This document shows positions 18,626 through 27,590 of a stretch of DNA of 64,000 bases, piece after piece. The first letter of the stretch is position 1. Each line of letters starts with the position of its first letter. Origin of the DNA: Mycolicibacterium frederiksbergense (lineage in GTDB: Bacteria > Actinomycetota > Actinomycetes > Mycobacteriales > Mycobacteriaceae); contig NZ_JARXVE010000004.1 in the NCBI RefSeq assembly GCF_029893345.1, positions 1-64,000 on the forward strand. Reading direction: 5' to 3'. Made by a program: the position numbers and the translations under genes. The notes beneath the pieces are model-generated. The model saw nothing but the letters and a program-made list of their open reading frames with translations. It did no database searches and was not told the origin of the DNA.

Positions 18626-19890
18626 AGGGTAATTTGCCCTTCGGCGGCGGCCAGGCCGATATCGCTGCGGAAATGGCTGCCCGGCAAGCGGATTGACTTG
18701 GCGAGTGCATACGCGGCGGCGCGCGCGGCCGGCAGATCGGCTCCGGTGCCGACCACCGACAGCACCCGGCCACCCGAGGACACCACCGCGCCGTCGTCGC
18801 GGCGCGTGGTGCCGGCATGCAGCACACCACCGGCTTCCGATCCGTGGATGACGTCGCCGACGCGGGGCCGGCCCGGGTAGTTCTCCGCGGCCAGCACGAT
18901 CGTCACGGCGTAGCCGTCCTGCCACTGCAGCTCGCCGAACGAGGCGAGCTCGCCGGTGGCCGCGGCGTACAGCAGTTGTCCCAGCGGTGAATCCAGCAGG
19001 GCCAGAACCGATTGCGTCTCTGGATCGCCGAAGCGGCAGTTGAACTCCACCACCGCCGGACCGTTCGAGGTGATCGCCAGGCCGGCGTAGAGCAGACCGG
19101 AGAACGAGCTGCCGCGGGCAACAAGTTCTGCCGCAACGGGTTTGACGACCTCGTCGACGATCTGGTCTTTCACCGAGTCCGGCAGCCAGGGCAATGGTGC
19201 GTAGGCCCCCATGCCGCCGGTGTTCGGCCCGGTGTCTCCGTCGCCGACCCGCTTGAAGTCTTGGGCGGCCACCAGCGGAACCACAGTGGCCCCGTCGACC
19301 ACGCAAAACAGGGACACCTCCGGGCCGTCGAGGAACGACTCCAGCAGCACCGGATGACCCGAGTCGAGCAGGCTGGCGGCATGCGCCCGGGCGGCCTCGC
19401 GATCGGCGCTGACCACCACTCCCTTACCTGCGGCCAGTCCGTCGTCCTTGACCACCCAGGCGGCCTGGCCGGCTGGCGGACCGAACCGGTCCAGCGCGGC
19501 GTCGAGGTGGGCCGGGTTGTCGACGATCTCGCTGCTCGCGGTGCGCACCCCGGCCGCGGCCATCACGTCTTTGGCGAACGCCTTGGAGCCTTCGATACGG
19601 GAGGCGTCCTTGCTCGCGCCGAAGCAGGCGATCCCGGCGGCCCGCACGGCGTCGGCCACACCGAGCACCAGCGGCACCTCGGGGCCGATCACCACCAGGT
19701 CGCTTCCGAGCCGCTGGGCCAGCTTCACGACGGCCTCGCCGGAGGTGATGTCGACGTCGTGCTGGTCGGCGATGGCCTGGGTCCCGGCGTTGCCCGGCGC
19801 CACCGCCAGTTCCTCGACCTGCGGGTCGCGGCGCAAGGCCAGCAGCAGGGCGTGTTCACGGGCTCCGGATCCGATTACGAGGACGCGCAC
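18622..19890 (-). CDS. purD: Phosphoribosylamine-glycine ligase
   Basis: PurD makes GAR from phosphoribosylamine, glycine and ATP, the second step of purine synthesis. The 422-residue ATP-grasp protein begins [15 protein letters not shown] from GTG 19890, contains the glycine-binding [10 protein letters not shown] motif and ends with AEGQITL. Length equals M. tuberculosis PurD (Rv0772). It is transcribed away from the CYP125-like gene across a 62-bp spacer. Confidence 0.97.
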   Translation of the reverse strand: MRVLVIGSGAREHALLLALRRDPQVEELAVAPGNAGTQAIADQHDVDITSGEAVVKLAQRLGSDLVVIGPEVPLVLGVADAVRAAGIACFGASKDASRIEGSKAFAKDVMAAAGVRTASSEIVDNPAHLDAALDRFGPPAGQAAWVVKDDGLAAGKGVVVSADREAARAHAASLLDSGHPVLLESFLDGPEVSLFCVVDGATVVPLVAAQDFKRVGDGDTGPNTGGMGAYAPLPWLPDSVKDQIVDEVVKPVAAELVARGSSFSGLLYAGLAITSNGPAVVEFNCRFGDPETQSVLALLDSPLGQLLYAAATGELASFGELQWQDGYAVTIVLAAENYPGRPRVGDVIHGSEAGGVLHAGTTRRDDGAVVSSGGRVLSVVGTGADLPAARAAAYALAKSIRLPGSHFRSDIGLAAAEGQITL

Positions 19891-19915
19891 GGGCGTCAGC
19901 GTAGTCGCAAACATT

Positions 19916-19948
19916 TGGCCATACACTTGACACCAACCTGTATGGTCA
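19916..19948. promoter_or_regulatory. Candidate operator overlapping the P450 promoter
   Basis: TGGCCATACA (19916-19925) and TGTATGGTCA (19939-19948) form a 10-bp inverted repeat with one mismatch and a 13-base centre, between purD and the CYP125-like gene. The right arm covers TATGGT at 19941-19946, a TAnnnT -10 box placed six bases before ATG 19953, which fits a leaderless transcript. The TetR gene at 21221 downstream is a natural candidate binder; this is inference. Confidence 0.5.
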
Positions 19949-19952
19949 AAAT

Positions 19953-21194
19953 ATGACGCAGAGCACATGCCCGTTCGGTCAGGGCTACGACTTCACCGAT
20001 CCCGATGTGCTCCTGCGGGGCATCCCGGTTGACGAGTTCGCCCAGCTGCGCAAGACCGCGCCGGTGTGGTGGAACGAGCAGGCTGAGTCGATCTTCGATG
20101 ACGGCGGCTACTGGGTGATCACCCGCCACGAGGACATCAAGACCATCTCCCGCGACGGCGGCGCAGTCTGGTCGACCAACGCCAAGGGTGCCGTCATGCG
20201 GCTCCCCGAAGGGGTGACCTCAGAACAACTCGACCTCACCAAGGCGCTGCTGATCAACCACGACGCGCCCGAGCACACCCGGCTGCGAAAGCTGGTGTCC
20301 CGGTTGTTCACCCCGCGCTCGGTCGCCGCGCTGGAGGAGAAACTGGCCGTGGCGGCCCGCGACATCGTGGCCAAGGCCGCCCAGAAAGACAGCGGCAACT
20401 TCGTTGACGACATCGCGATGAGCCTGCCGCTGCTGGCCATCGCGGACCTGATCGGCGTACCCCAGGAAGACCGGGAGAAGCTCTTCCACTGGACCAACGC
20501 CATCATGAACACCGACGACCCGGATTTCGACGCCGATCCGACGATGGCCAACGCCGAGCTGATGGGTTACGCCTACAACATGGCCGAGCAGCGGCGTAAC
20601 TGCCCGGCCGACGACATCGTCACGCGACTCGTGCAGGCCGATGCGAACGAAGAAGGCGGTGAGGCGATCACCGAAGTGGAGTTCGCGTTCTTCGTGATTC
20701 TGCTGGCCGTGGCCGGCAACGAGACCACCCGCAATGCCATGACCCACGGCATGAACGCGTTCCTCGAAAACCCGGACCAATGGGAGCTTTTCAAGCGTGA
20801 ACGCCCGGAAACCGCGGTCGACGAGATCATCCGCTGGGCCACCCCGGTGCACTGTTTCCAGCGGACCGCGCTGACCGACATCCAGGTCGGCGATGTCACG
20901 GTGCGGGCCGGGCAGCGCGTCGGCCTGTTCTACAGCTCGGCCAACTATGACGAATCGGTGTTCGACTCTCCCTTCAAATTCGACATCCTGCGCAACCCCA
21001 ACCCGCATCTGGCCTTCGGCGGCAACGGCGCGCACTACTGCATCGGCGCCAACCTGGCGCGGATGGAGATCAAGCTGATGTTCAACCAGATCGCCGACCA
21101 GATCCCCGACATCACCAAACTGGGTGAGCCGCAACGCCTCCGGTCCGGATGGATCAACGGGATCAAGGACCTGCAGGTCTCCTACCGGGGGTGA
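19953..21194 (+). CDS. Cytochrome P450, CYP125-like (steroid side-chain oxidase type)
   Basis: The 413-residue P450 reads along its length like CYP125A1 (cholesterol C26/27 hydroxylase): [46 protein letters not shown] and [12 protein letters not shown]. The I helix has VAGNETTRN, and the haem ligand is Cys363 in GAHYCIG. It lacks the roughly 15-residue N-terminal extension of CYP125A1. It is likely a CYP125 paralog acting on a sterol or another branched substrate, but it is outside the canonical cholesterol cluster. A TetR gene follows 26 bp downstream. Confidence 0.87.
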   Translation: MTQSTCPFGQGYDFTDPDVLLRGIPVDEFAQLRKTAPVWWNEQAESIFDDGGYWVITRHEDIKTISRDGGAVWSTNAKGAVMRLPEGVTSEQLDLTKALLINHDAPEHTRLRKLVSRLFTPRSVAALEEKLAVAARDIVAKAAQKDSGNFVDDIAMSLPLLAIADLIGVPQEDREKLFHWTNAIMNTDDPDFDADPTMANAELMGYAYNMAEQRRNCPADDIVTRLVQADANEEGGEAITEVEFAFFVILLAVAGNETTRNAMTHGMNAFLENPDQWELFKRERPETAVDEIIRWATPVHCFQRTALTDIQVGDVTVRAGQRVGLFYSSANYDESVFDSPFKFDILRNPNPHLAFGGNGAHYCIGANLARMEIKLMFNQIADQIPDITKLGEPQRLRSGWINGIKDLQVSYRG

Positions 21195-21208
21195 TACCCC
21201 GACTGTTC

Positions 21209-21214
21209 TAGGAT
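21209..21214 (+). promoter_or_regulatory. Leaderless -10 box for the TetR gene
   Basis: TAGGAT sits six bases before ATG 21221, the spacing that puts the transcription start on the A of the start codon. No ribosome-binding site is seen. The gene could also be read through from the P450. Confidence 0.45.
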
Positions 21215-21220
21215 TCGCCC

Positions 21221-21829
21221 ATGCGAACGCACGGGTGGTCCGGCTCCGCGCCGGCCAGCGATGAAGAGGCGATTGCCCGCATCCTGGCCGCAGCCGGCAA
21301 CGCCATCGATGAGCGGGGCGCCGACTTCTCGATCGCCGATGTGGCGCGCACCCTGGGCGTCACCCGCCAGACCGTGTACCGCTATTTCCCCAGTACCGAG
21401 GCCCTGCTGGTGGCGGCAGCGGTGCACGCGGCCGGCGGCTTCCAGGACCGGGTGGCCGCCCACGTCAAGGGCACGACCGATCCGGCGGAGGCGGTCACCG
21501 AATCCATCGCCATCGCCCTGGAGTGGCTGCCCGAGGACAAGCACATCGGTTTGCTTCTGGCTCCCGGGCGCGCGAACGCACACACCGAATCCGTGACCTC
21601 GGATGTTTCGGTCGACTTTGCCCGCGCCATGATGCGCAAGTTGGACGTCGACTGGGCCGAGCTCGGCTACACCGACGACGTTCTCGACGAACTCGCCGAG
21701 CACCTGCTGCGGATCATCCAGTCCTTCGTCATCGACCCGGGCCGGCCGCCCCGTACCGGCGAGGTGCTGCGCAGCTACCTCCGCCGGTGGGTCGGCTCGG
21801 CGGTAGTGGCCGGGAAATTGGCGCCCTAG
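21221..21829 (+). CDS. TetR-family transcriptional regulator
   Basis: This 202-residue regulator has a clear helix-turn-helix (FSIADVARTLGVTRQTVYRYF, about residues 36-56) and a divergent ligand-binding domain. It follows the CYP125-like gene by 26 bp on the same strand, so it probably controls that P450 through the inverted repeat at 19916-19948. It converges on a lipoprotein gene; between them lies a short GGTCTAGACC palindrome near 21844-21853. Confidence 0.88.
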   Translation: MRTHGWSGSAPASDEEAIARILAAAGNAIDERGADFSIADVARTLGVTRQTVYRYFPSTEALLVAAAVHAAGGFQDRVAAHVKGTTDPAEAVTESIAIALEWLPEDKHIGLLLAPGRANAHTESVTSDVSVDFARAMMRKLDVDWAELGYTDDVLDELAEHLLRIIQSFVIDPGRPPRTGEVLRSYLRRWVGSAVVAGKLAP

Positions 21830-21862
21830 ACGCAGTCGCCGGGTCTAGACCGGCCCCGAACG

Positions 21863-22555
21863 TCAGCGTCGTTCGAAATGCTGGTAGTCGATGGGGTCGC
21901 GCCAATGCCCACCCCACTGCCAGCCACGCTCGGCGAAGCTCCTCACCACTACGTCACCGTCGCGGATCATCCCCGGATCGGTGCGGGTGCGGTCCAGATA
22001 TGCCCGCGCGGTGACCGGCTGCAGCTCACCGGAGCCCGAGATGAATGGGTTGAACAGCGGGTTGATGTCGACCGCATGACCGTAGGCGTGCAATGACCAA
22101 GATCCATTCGGCAGCGGCCGGCAGTTGAACGCCGAGGTGTTGTCGTCCTCCATGGACAGCTCGTCGTCGGCGCCCGGGTAGTTGTCCGCCGTGCGCATCT
22201 TCTCGATCGGGAATCGCGCCGAATACAAATCCCCGAAGATATCGATCACATCGTTGACCGCATCACGGTTCACCACCAATTCGCCGCGATGCGATCCGCC
22301 GTCAAAACCGATATACGACAGGGTGATGCGGCGAAGTGCGGTGGGCGGTACCGGGCATCCCGGTCGCCAGGTGGCACCCAGCGCGGCCGCGTCCACCGGT
22401 TGAACACGCGCGGGTTGCCCGTCCTCCAAACCGGGCCGCGGCGCGGCAGCGACAGTCCCCGGCACCTGCACCGAATCCGGTGCACCACCGGCACAACCCG
22501 CCACGCACCCGGCGAACAAGACCACCGCCAGAGCGCGTGCGCGGACCCTTGGCAT
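21863..22555 (-). CDS. Lipoprotein with M15 D-Ala-D-Ala carboxypeptidase-like domain
   Basis: The 230-residue protein has a lipoprotein signal (AVVLFAGCVAGCAGG; lipobox Cys about residue 21), so it should be anchored in the outer leaflet of the membrane. The C-terminal domain carries M15C peptidase zinc-site motifs: SLHAYGHAVDINP (His and Asp) and YQHFE near the end, with GWQWGGHW in between. It probably trims peptidoglycan stem peptides. ATG 22555 is favoured over GTG 22561 because a GGAG stretch sits about 5 bases before it. Confidence 0.87.
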   Translation of the reverse strand: MPRVRARALAVVLFAGCVAGCAGGAPDSVQVPGTVAAAPRPGLEDGQPARVQPVDAAALGATWRPGCPVPPTALRRITLSYIGFDGGSHRGELVVNRDAVNDVIDIFGDLYSARFPIEKMRTADNYPGADDELSMEDDNTSAFNCRPLPNGSWSLHAYGHAVDINPLFNPFISGSGELQPVTARAYLDRTRTDPGMIRDGDVVVRSFAERGWQWGGHWRDPIDYQHFERR

Positions 22556-22603
22556 GCCCACTCCGCGACTCTAGATCGCCGAACTGAGAAAACCGGGCAC
22601 TGC

Positions 22604-23830
22604 TCACACGACAGTCAACGGCAACGACTTTCGCGGCTGGAACACAAACTCCGCCCCACCGCTGAACTTCACCACCGCGACTTCGCCGAATTCCTTCGCC
22701 GCGGTCTCGGTTTCAATCACCCGTGCGGTCCACTCAGAATCTGACCCGAGCACCTCGACGCTGAGATGCGGGTCGACGGCGGCGACGATCGCCTGCAACG
22801 GCCGGGTCTCGGCCGGCCCGGTCAGCGCCACCCAGGCTCCGTCCTCGTGCGCTGCGCAACGCCGCACCGACACAGTGTCCGGGCCGAACTCGGCGCTGAC
22901 ATAGGCCTCGGGGTTGAACAACGGATGCAGCTCCAGCACCCGCATCGCACCCTCGATGCCGCCGGGCAGATCCAGGGCCCGGTGGATGCGCTCGGCACCG
23001 AGGCCGGCCACCCCGATCAGCTGTTTGGTGCAGATATCGGTGCCCAGCGCAGTGTCGATACCGGCCCGCTTCCCCACCGCGAGGATGAATGACAAGTTCA
23101 GCAGGTGCATCTGCAGGCACACCTCGTCGGCGATGCGGACCAGCGCCGAATGGGAGAACGCCGCGAAATCGAAGTCCGACAGCAGCGGCCCCGAGTAGTC
23201 GGACGCCCCCTCATCGGAGGGGTCGATCGGATCCAAAACCGTTTGGGCGGCCCGGGTCCGGCCGATCACCTCAAGTGCCGGGATGTCGTCGACCTCGGGG
23301 TAGGACTCATCGATGATCACGGTCCAGGCGCAGTGCGGCTGCCGGTCGGCCGGTGTCCGGGGCGGCCGGTGAATCGGGCGCACCTGGCATTTGCGATTGG
23401 TGGCCAGCGCGGTGGCATCGAAGGTCGGATCCTCGATGTCGTGGCACATGCCGCGCACATACTCCTCGCCCATCGGCTCCACGTCGAGCAGGGCCCCGCA
23501 GTGATCGAGGTGGAACTCGCCGTGCCAGCGGTCATGGACGGTGTAGCGAAAATCCATGAACTGCGGCGGGGCACCAATGTCGAGCTGCAACCCCTTGAAG
23601 ATCGTGATGACGTCCACGCCCTCGTACTTCAGCGCCTTCTGCAACCGCCTGGTGTAGATCGGGCTGGACGCCGCCCACTCCTCGATCGCGACCTGCAGCA
23701 TCTCTTCGCGGCCGAAATTGCTGATGCACCACGCCATCCCCGAGCGGTCGATCATCTGGCCCATGAGCAGCAGCTCGGGTACCAGCTTGACCAGCTCATC
23801 GCGGGTCAGCGATGCGTATCTACTGGTCAT
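22604..23830 (-). CDS. Uncharacterised 408-residue Cys/His-rich protein
   Basis: I do not recognise this family with confidence. No signal peptide or membrane helix is seen. The central part contains FHLDHCGALLDVEPMG (about residues 105-120) and MCHDIEDPTFDA (about residues 128-139), a spacing of His, Cys and acidic residues that could bind a metal or form a catalytic site and faintly recalls ATC-hydrolase-like or V4R-like proteins. The first 11 bases overlap the end of the carboxymuconolactone decarboxylase-like gene, so it is the last gene of the aldA operon and probably acts in the same catabolic route. Confidence 0.72.
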   Translation of the reverse strand: MTSRYASLTRDELVKLVPELLLMGQMIDRSGMAWCISNFGREEMLQVAIEEWAASSPIYTRRLQKALKYEGVDVITIFKGLQLDIGAPPQFMDFRYTVHDRWHGEFHLDHCGALLDVEPMGEEYVRGMCHDIEDPTFDATALATNRKCQVRPIHRPPRTPADRQPHCAWTVIIDESYPEVDDIPALEVIGRTRAAQTVLDPIDPSDEGASDYSGPLLSDFDFAAFSHSALVRIADEVCLQMHLLNLSFILAVGKRAGIDTALGTDICTKQLIGVAGLGAERIHRALDLPGGIEGAMRVLELHPLFNPEAYVSAEFGPDTVSVRRCAAHEDGAWVALTGPAETRPLQAIVAAVDPHLSVEVLGSDSEWTARVIETETAAKEFGEVAVVKFSGGAEFVFQPRKSLPLTVV

Positions 23831-24275
23831 CGAGCGTCTTCCCGGAGTGCATCTTCACCGCAGCGTTGACGTTCGCTCGCCTGTTTTCGGCCGTATCCCC
23901 ACCACTGCCCTTCTCGGCGGCCTTCTTGCGGTTGCGGGCCACCTTGCTGACCACACCATCGAGTTTGGAGCCCAACGGGAAACCGAGATAGTGGGTCAGG
24001 AAGATCGCCATCTCCTTGAGCTCGTCGACCGTGAGCTCGTCGTTGTGCAGCGCGGCGTTGACCTGGATCTCGGCCAGATCCGCATTGCCCAGGGCGGTCA
24101 CGGCGGTCAGCGTCATCATCCGCTTCTCCCGCATCGACAGCCCGGGGCGAGTCCAGATGGTGCCGAACAGGTGGTCGACGGTGAGGTCGAAGTACGGGTC
24201 CCCCTCAATGTTGGGCATCTCCCAGCCGTAGACCTCGTTCATCTTGGCCAGGCCCTTGGCGCGCAACTCGTCCAT
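23820..24275 (-). CDS. Carboxymuconolactone decarboxylase-family protein (Rv0771-like)
   Basis: The 151-residue protein matches CMD/AhpD-like small helical proteins: LSMREKRMMTLTAVTALG (residues 60-77) and ELTVDELKEMAIFLTHYLGFP. It lacks a CxxC motif, so a peroxidase role is unlikely. It may act as a decarboxylase or lactonase on ring-cleavage products, but the reaction is not established. A TAGGAGA ribosome-binding site lies 9 bases before ATG 24275. It sits between Rv0770-like and the 408-residue gene in one operon. Confidence 0.88.
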   Translation of the reverse strand: MDELRAKGLAKMNEVYGWEMPNIEGDPYFDLTVDHLFGTIWTRPGLSMREKRMMTLTAVTALGNADLAEIQVNAALHNDELTVDELKEMAIFLTHYLGFPLGSKLDGVVSKVARNRKKAAEKGSGGDTAENRRANVNAAVKMHSGKTLDDQ

Positions 24276-24286
24276 CTAAAGTTCTC

Positions 24287-25165
24287 CTAGTCGTTCTTGT
24301 GCGGTACGCCGAGGCCGTCAGCCAGCCTCTGCAAGGCCAGCTGCGCCAACGGAAGATCCACTCCCACAACCTCACCCAGCCCCAGGGCCAGGCTCAGGTC
24401 CTTCTCCCCCAGCCCGCGGGTGTGCGTGAACGCCTGGTAGAGCCAGTGATCCGGGGTCAGCTCGGCCATGTTCTCGCGGACGATGATGGCCCCGGGCCCG
24501 CTGGTCAACGCATCGGTATGACGCACCACCCGGCCCAGTGCGCCCAGGTCCAGCCCGGCCGCCTCGGCCAGCTTCATCGCCTCACACGCCGCGGCATAGG
24601 AGGTGAAGGTCAGCATGTTGCGGGCCAGCTTCATCCGGGTACCGGCACCGGGCTCGCCGGCGTGGATCACCATCGAGCCGAACTGCTTGAGGGCCGGCTT
24701 GATCCGTTCGTAGACGGGCCGCTCGGCGCCGACCATGATGGCCAGCTCACCCTTCTCGGCGGCCCCGCCACCACCGCTGACCGGGGCGTCGACGATGTGG
24801 ATGCCCTGCGGCTTGTACTGCTCGGCGAGCTCGGCCGCGGTGGTGTCGCTGATCGTCGAGTGGATCACGATCACGGTGTCCGGCTTGAGCTTTGGCGCCA
24901 AGTCGGCGATCACCGAACGCACCTGCTCGTCGTTGAGCACCGTGATGCTGATGATGTCGGCCTGAGCAACATCTGTGACGTCGTCCGCCAGCGTCGCGCC
25001 GAGTTCCCGGAAAGGCGCCATGGATTCGGCCCGCACGTCGTACACGACGAACCCGCCCGGCCACTCGGCCAGCCGCTTGGCCATCGGGGCGCCCATATTG
25101 CCCAGGCCGATGTATCCGTACACGGTGCTGGTCGGCTCCTCGCGCGAGCGCTCGTCGGTCGTCAT
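24287..25165 (-). CDS. NAD(P)-dependent beta-hydroxyacid dehydrogenase (Rv0770-like)
   Basis: The 292-residue protein belongs to the 3-hydroxyisobutyrate/6-phosphogluconate dehydrogenase family. The NAD-binding motif GYIGLGNMGAPMAKRL is at about residues 17-32, the substrate motif DAPVSGGGGAAEKG follows, and the catalytic Lys lies in the GTRMKLARNML segment (about residue 178). It should oxidise a beta-hydroxy acid. ATG 25165 shares ATGA with the SDR stop, so the two are coupled. Confidence 0.92.
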   Translation of the reverse strand: MTTDERSREEPTSTVYGYIGLGNMGAPMAKRLAEWPGGFVVYDVRAESMAPFRELGATLADDVTDVAQADIISITVLNDEQVRSVIADLAPKLKPDTVIVIHSTISDTTAAELAEQYKPQGIHIVDAPVSGGGGAAEKGELAIMVGAERPVYERIKPALKQFGSMVIHAGEPGAGTRMKLARNMLTFTSYAAACEAMKLAEAAGLDLGALGRVVRHTDALTSGPGAIIVRENMAELTPDHWLYQAFTHTRGLGEKDLSLALGLGEVVGVDLPLAQLALQRLADGLGVPHKND

Positions 25166-25914
25166 GAGCGGATGATCTGTCCGCCGTCGACATTGAAGAT
25201 CTGCCCGGTGATCCACTTGGCCTGATCACTCAACAGGAACAGGCACATACCGACCAGATCCTCCGGCTGACCCATGCGCGACAACGGAATTCCCTTGACG
25301 ATGTCGTCCACCATCTCCTTGGGCGTGGTGGTGCGGTTGGCCTCGGTGTCGATCGGGCCGGGCGCGATGGCGTTGATCCGGATGTTCTGCCCGCCGAGCT
25401 CACGCGAGAGCTGCTGGGTGAGGCCATTGATGCCGACCTTGGCCAGACCGTAGTAGTTGGCGTACAGCCAGGCCGCAGTCGAGGACTGGTTGACGATCGC
25501 GCCGCCACCACGCTTGGCCATCTTGCGGTACACCGCGCGGGTACACACCAGCGCGCCATCGAGGTTCACGCTCATGAACTTCTTGTAGTAGTCCCAGTCC
25601 ACGGTGAGCAGGAAGTCCAGCTTCATCCCGCCGAAGATCGCGGCGTTGTTGACCAGGTAGTCGATGCCGCCGAACTCCGAAAGCGTCTGCGCCGCCATGT
25701 CCTTGGCCGAGTCGATGTCGGAGACGTCGACGTGCACTGCGAGGGCGTTGCCGCCTTCGCCCTTGATGCCATCGGCGACCTTCTGTGCACCCTCGGTGTT
25801 GATGTCGGCCACCACCACCGCCGCACCCTCACGCGCCAGCGCCTCGGCGTACGCCTGGCCGATGCCGCCACCGGCGCCGGTGACGATCGCCACCTTGTTA
25901 TCAAACTGTCCCAT
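25162..25914 (-). CDS. Short-chain dehydrogenase/reductase (Rv0769-like)
   Basis: This 250-residue classical SDR has the nucleotide motif TGAGGGIG (residues 12-19), NNAA, catalytic Ser in NQSSTA and the YxxxK pair in ANYYGLAKVG, and ends with the usual NVDGGQIIRS. It should oxidise or reduce a hydroxyl/keto group with NAD(P). An AAGGAGA ribosome-binding site lies 6 bases before ATG 25914. It lies between aldA and the hydroxyacid dehydrogenase. Confidence 0.93.
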   Translation of the reverse strand: MGQFDNKVAIVTGAGGGIGQAYAEALAREGAAVVVADINTEGAQKVADGIKGEGGNALAVHVDVSDIDSAKDMAAQTLSEFGGIDYLVNNAAIFGGMKLDFLLTVDWDYYKKFMSVNLDGALVCTRAVYRKMAKRGGGAIVNQSSTAAWLYANYYGLAKVGINGLTQQLSRELGGQNIRINAIAPGPIDTEANRTTTPKEMVDDIVKGIPLSRMGQPEDLVGMCLFLLSDQAKWITGQIFNVDGGQIIRS

Positions 25915-25925
25915 TGAGGTTCTCC

Positions 25926-27395
25926 TTAATTAGCGAGCGTGGCAATGCATTTGATCTCGGTGTATTCCTCGAACCCGGCCAGGCCCATCTCGCGGCCCAC
26001 CCCGGACTGCTTGTAACCGCCGAATGGCGCATCCGCCGAGTACCAGACGCCGCCGTTGACGTTGACGGTGCCGACCCGCATCCGGGCCGCCACAGCCTGG
26101 GCGCGGGCGTCGTCGCCGGAGAACACCGTGCCGGACAGGCCGTACGGTGAATCGTTGGCGATCCGGACCGCATCGTCGTCGCCGTCGTGCGCGATCACGG
26201 TCAGCACCGGACCGAAGATCTCCTCGCGGGACACCCGGGCGCTGTTGTCCAGGCCGGCGATCACGGTGGGCTCGATATAAAAACCGCGATCCGGTTCCGT
26301 CGGCCTTCCACCGCCGCAAGCGAACCGGCCACCCTCCTGCAGAGCCAGGTCCAGGTAGGACTGCACCCGGTCGCGCTGGCGCGCCGAGATCAGCGGGCCG
26401 CACACCGTGCGCTTGCTGTTGGGATCGCCCGGCTTGATCGAGCCCAGTGTCGCGGCGGCGATCTCCACGGCTTCGTCGTAACGGGACCTCGGCACCACCA
26501 GTCGGGTGGTGATCGCGCAGCCCTGACCGGCGTGCATGGCCACGGTGAACGCCGACATCGAGCAGGCCCCGGCCAGGTCGGCGTCGTCGAGCACCAGGAA
26601 GGCCGACTTGCCGCCCAGCTCCAGGAACACCTTCTTGAGCGTGAGCGCGGCATCGGTCATCACCGCGCGCCCCGTCGCGGTGGACCCGGTGAACGAAACC
26701 ATGTCCACCCGTGGGTCTTTCGACAGCAATGCGCCGACCGCATGATCGTTGGAGGTGACGATGTTGATCACGCCGGCCGGGAAATCGGTCTGCTCGGCAA
26801 TGATCTGGCCGATGGCCGCGGCCGCCCACGGGGTGTCCGGTGCCGGCTTGAGGATCAGGGTGTTACCCGCGGCCAGCGCCGGGCCGACCTTGGCCAGGTT
26901 GATCTGGTGCGGGAAGTTCCACGGGGTGATAGCCCCGACGACGCCGACGGCCTCGCGGGCGATCCTGCGGTTGGTCGGGATACCCTGCGGGGTGGCATAG
27001 CCGAGATCGGTTGTCCACTGGTAGTTCTCGGCGGTGTCCGCCGAGAAGCTCAGATCGTCGATCGGGCCTTCCAGCTGTGCACCCGCGGTGAGCATGCGCG
27101 GGGCACCGACCTCCGCGATGGTCAGTTCTCGTAAGTCTTCGACGTTCTCGCGTAATGCGTCGCGCAGCTGGCGCAGGCAGCGCACCCGCAGCGCGGTGTC
27201 CGTCGACCAGTCGGTGTCGTCGAAGGCGCGGCGGGCCGCCTCGATGGCGTTGCCCATGTCCTCGGCGTTGGCGTCGGCGGCGACGCCGAGCACCTCCTCG
27301 GTCGCGGGGTTGACGGTCTCGAACACTCCCCCGCCACCGGCGACGAGCTTGCCGTCGATGAGCAGTTGACTCTGGCGATCGGCCAGTACCGACAT
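25926..27395 (-). CDS. aldA: NAD-dependent aldehyde dehydrogenase AldA
   Basis: The 489-residue enzyme oxidises an aldehyde to its acid. Family motifs are present: ITPWNFP, FTGSTATGR (NAD site), FLELGGKSAF (catalytic Glu) and HAGQGCAITTR (catalytic Cys). It aligns end to end with AldA (Rv0768). ATG 27395 is used, since the upstream MKRGSP is not part of the family. It heads the operon aldA, SDR, hydroxyacid dehydrogenase, CMD protein and 408-residue protein. An operator-like repeat lies 25 bp upstream, shared with the divergent TetR gene. Confidence 0.95.
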   Translation of the reverse strand: MSVLADRQSQLLIDGKLVAGGGGVFETVNPATEEVLGVAADANAEDMGNAIEAARRAFDDTDWSTDTALRVRCLRQLRDALRENVEDLRELTIAEVGAPRMLTAGAQLEGPIDDLSFSADTAENYQWTTDLGYATPQGIPTNRRIAREAVGVVGAITPWNFPHQINLAKVGPALAAGNTLILKPAPDTPWAAAAIGQIIAEQTDFPAGVINIVTSNDHAVGALLSKDPRVDMVSFTGSTATGRAVMTDAALTLKKVFLELGGKSAFLVLDDADLAGACSMSAFTVAMHAGQGCAITTRLVVPRSRYDEAVEIAAATLGSIKPGDPNSKRTVCGPLISARQRDRVQSYLDLALQEGGRFACGGGRPTEPDRGFYIEPTVIAGLDNSARVSREEIFGPVLTVIAHDGDDDAVRIANDSPYGLSGTVFSGDDARAQAVAARMRVGTVNVNGGVWYSADAPFGGYKQSGVGREMGLAGFEEYTEIKCIATLAN

Positions 27396-27419
27396 CGGTG
27401 AACCCCGCTTCACAAATTC

Positions 27420-27433
27420 TGGACAACTGTCCG
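27420..27433. promoter_or_regulatory. Candidate TetR operator upstream of aldA
   Basis: TGGACA-AC-TGTCCG is a near-perfect dyad (one outer mismatch) 25 bp upstream of the aldA start. It matches the dyad at 27577-27590, which overlaps the TetR start. Two copies of the same dyad at the two ends of the 188-bp divergent spacer argue that the TetR protein controls both operons; binding is inferred. Confidence 0.65.
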
Positions 27434-27571
27434 GCTTCCTCGCTTCGAACGATAGCCGCAGACAATGTCGAGCCGCAAGACTGCATCCGAGGACGCATCG
27501 CCGTGAATCGGAACATGCAGTTCATCAGGGCCTTCTACGATCGACACTTGCCGAGCATCGTCCTCGTCGGA

Positions 27572-27577
27572 TAATTT
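27572..27577 (+). promoter_or_regulatory. Leaderless -10 box for the Rv0767c-like TetR gene
   Basis: TAATTT lies six bases before GTG 27584, fitting a leaderless transcript that starts on the start codon. The TGGACA-TG-TGTCCA dyad begins on its last base, so a bound repressor would block the promoter. Confidence 0.55.
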
Positions 27578-27590
27578 GGACATGTGTCCA
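27577..27590. promoter_or_regulatory. Candidate autoregulatory TetR operator
   Basis: TGGACA-TG-TGTCCA is a perfect 6+6-bp dyad that spans the inferred transcription start and the first codons of the TetR gene. The same dyad, with one mismatch, precedes aldA at 27420-27433. Confidence 0.68.

Noticed and set aside
21844..21853. GGTCTAGACC palindrome between the TetR and M15 lipoprotein genes
   Set aside because: A 10-bp palindrome between convergent genes is too short and isolated to call an operator or terminator.
23105..23869. Plus-strand open frame opposite the 408-residue protein gene
   Set aside because: Shadow frame without domain or start signal; the minus-strand gene is coupled to its operon.
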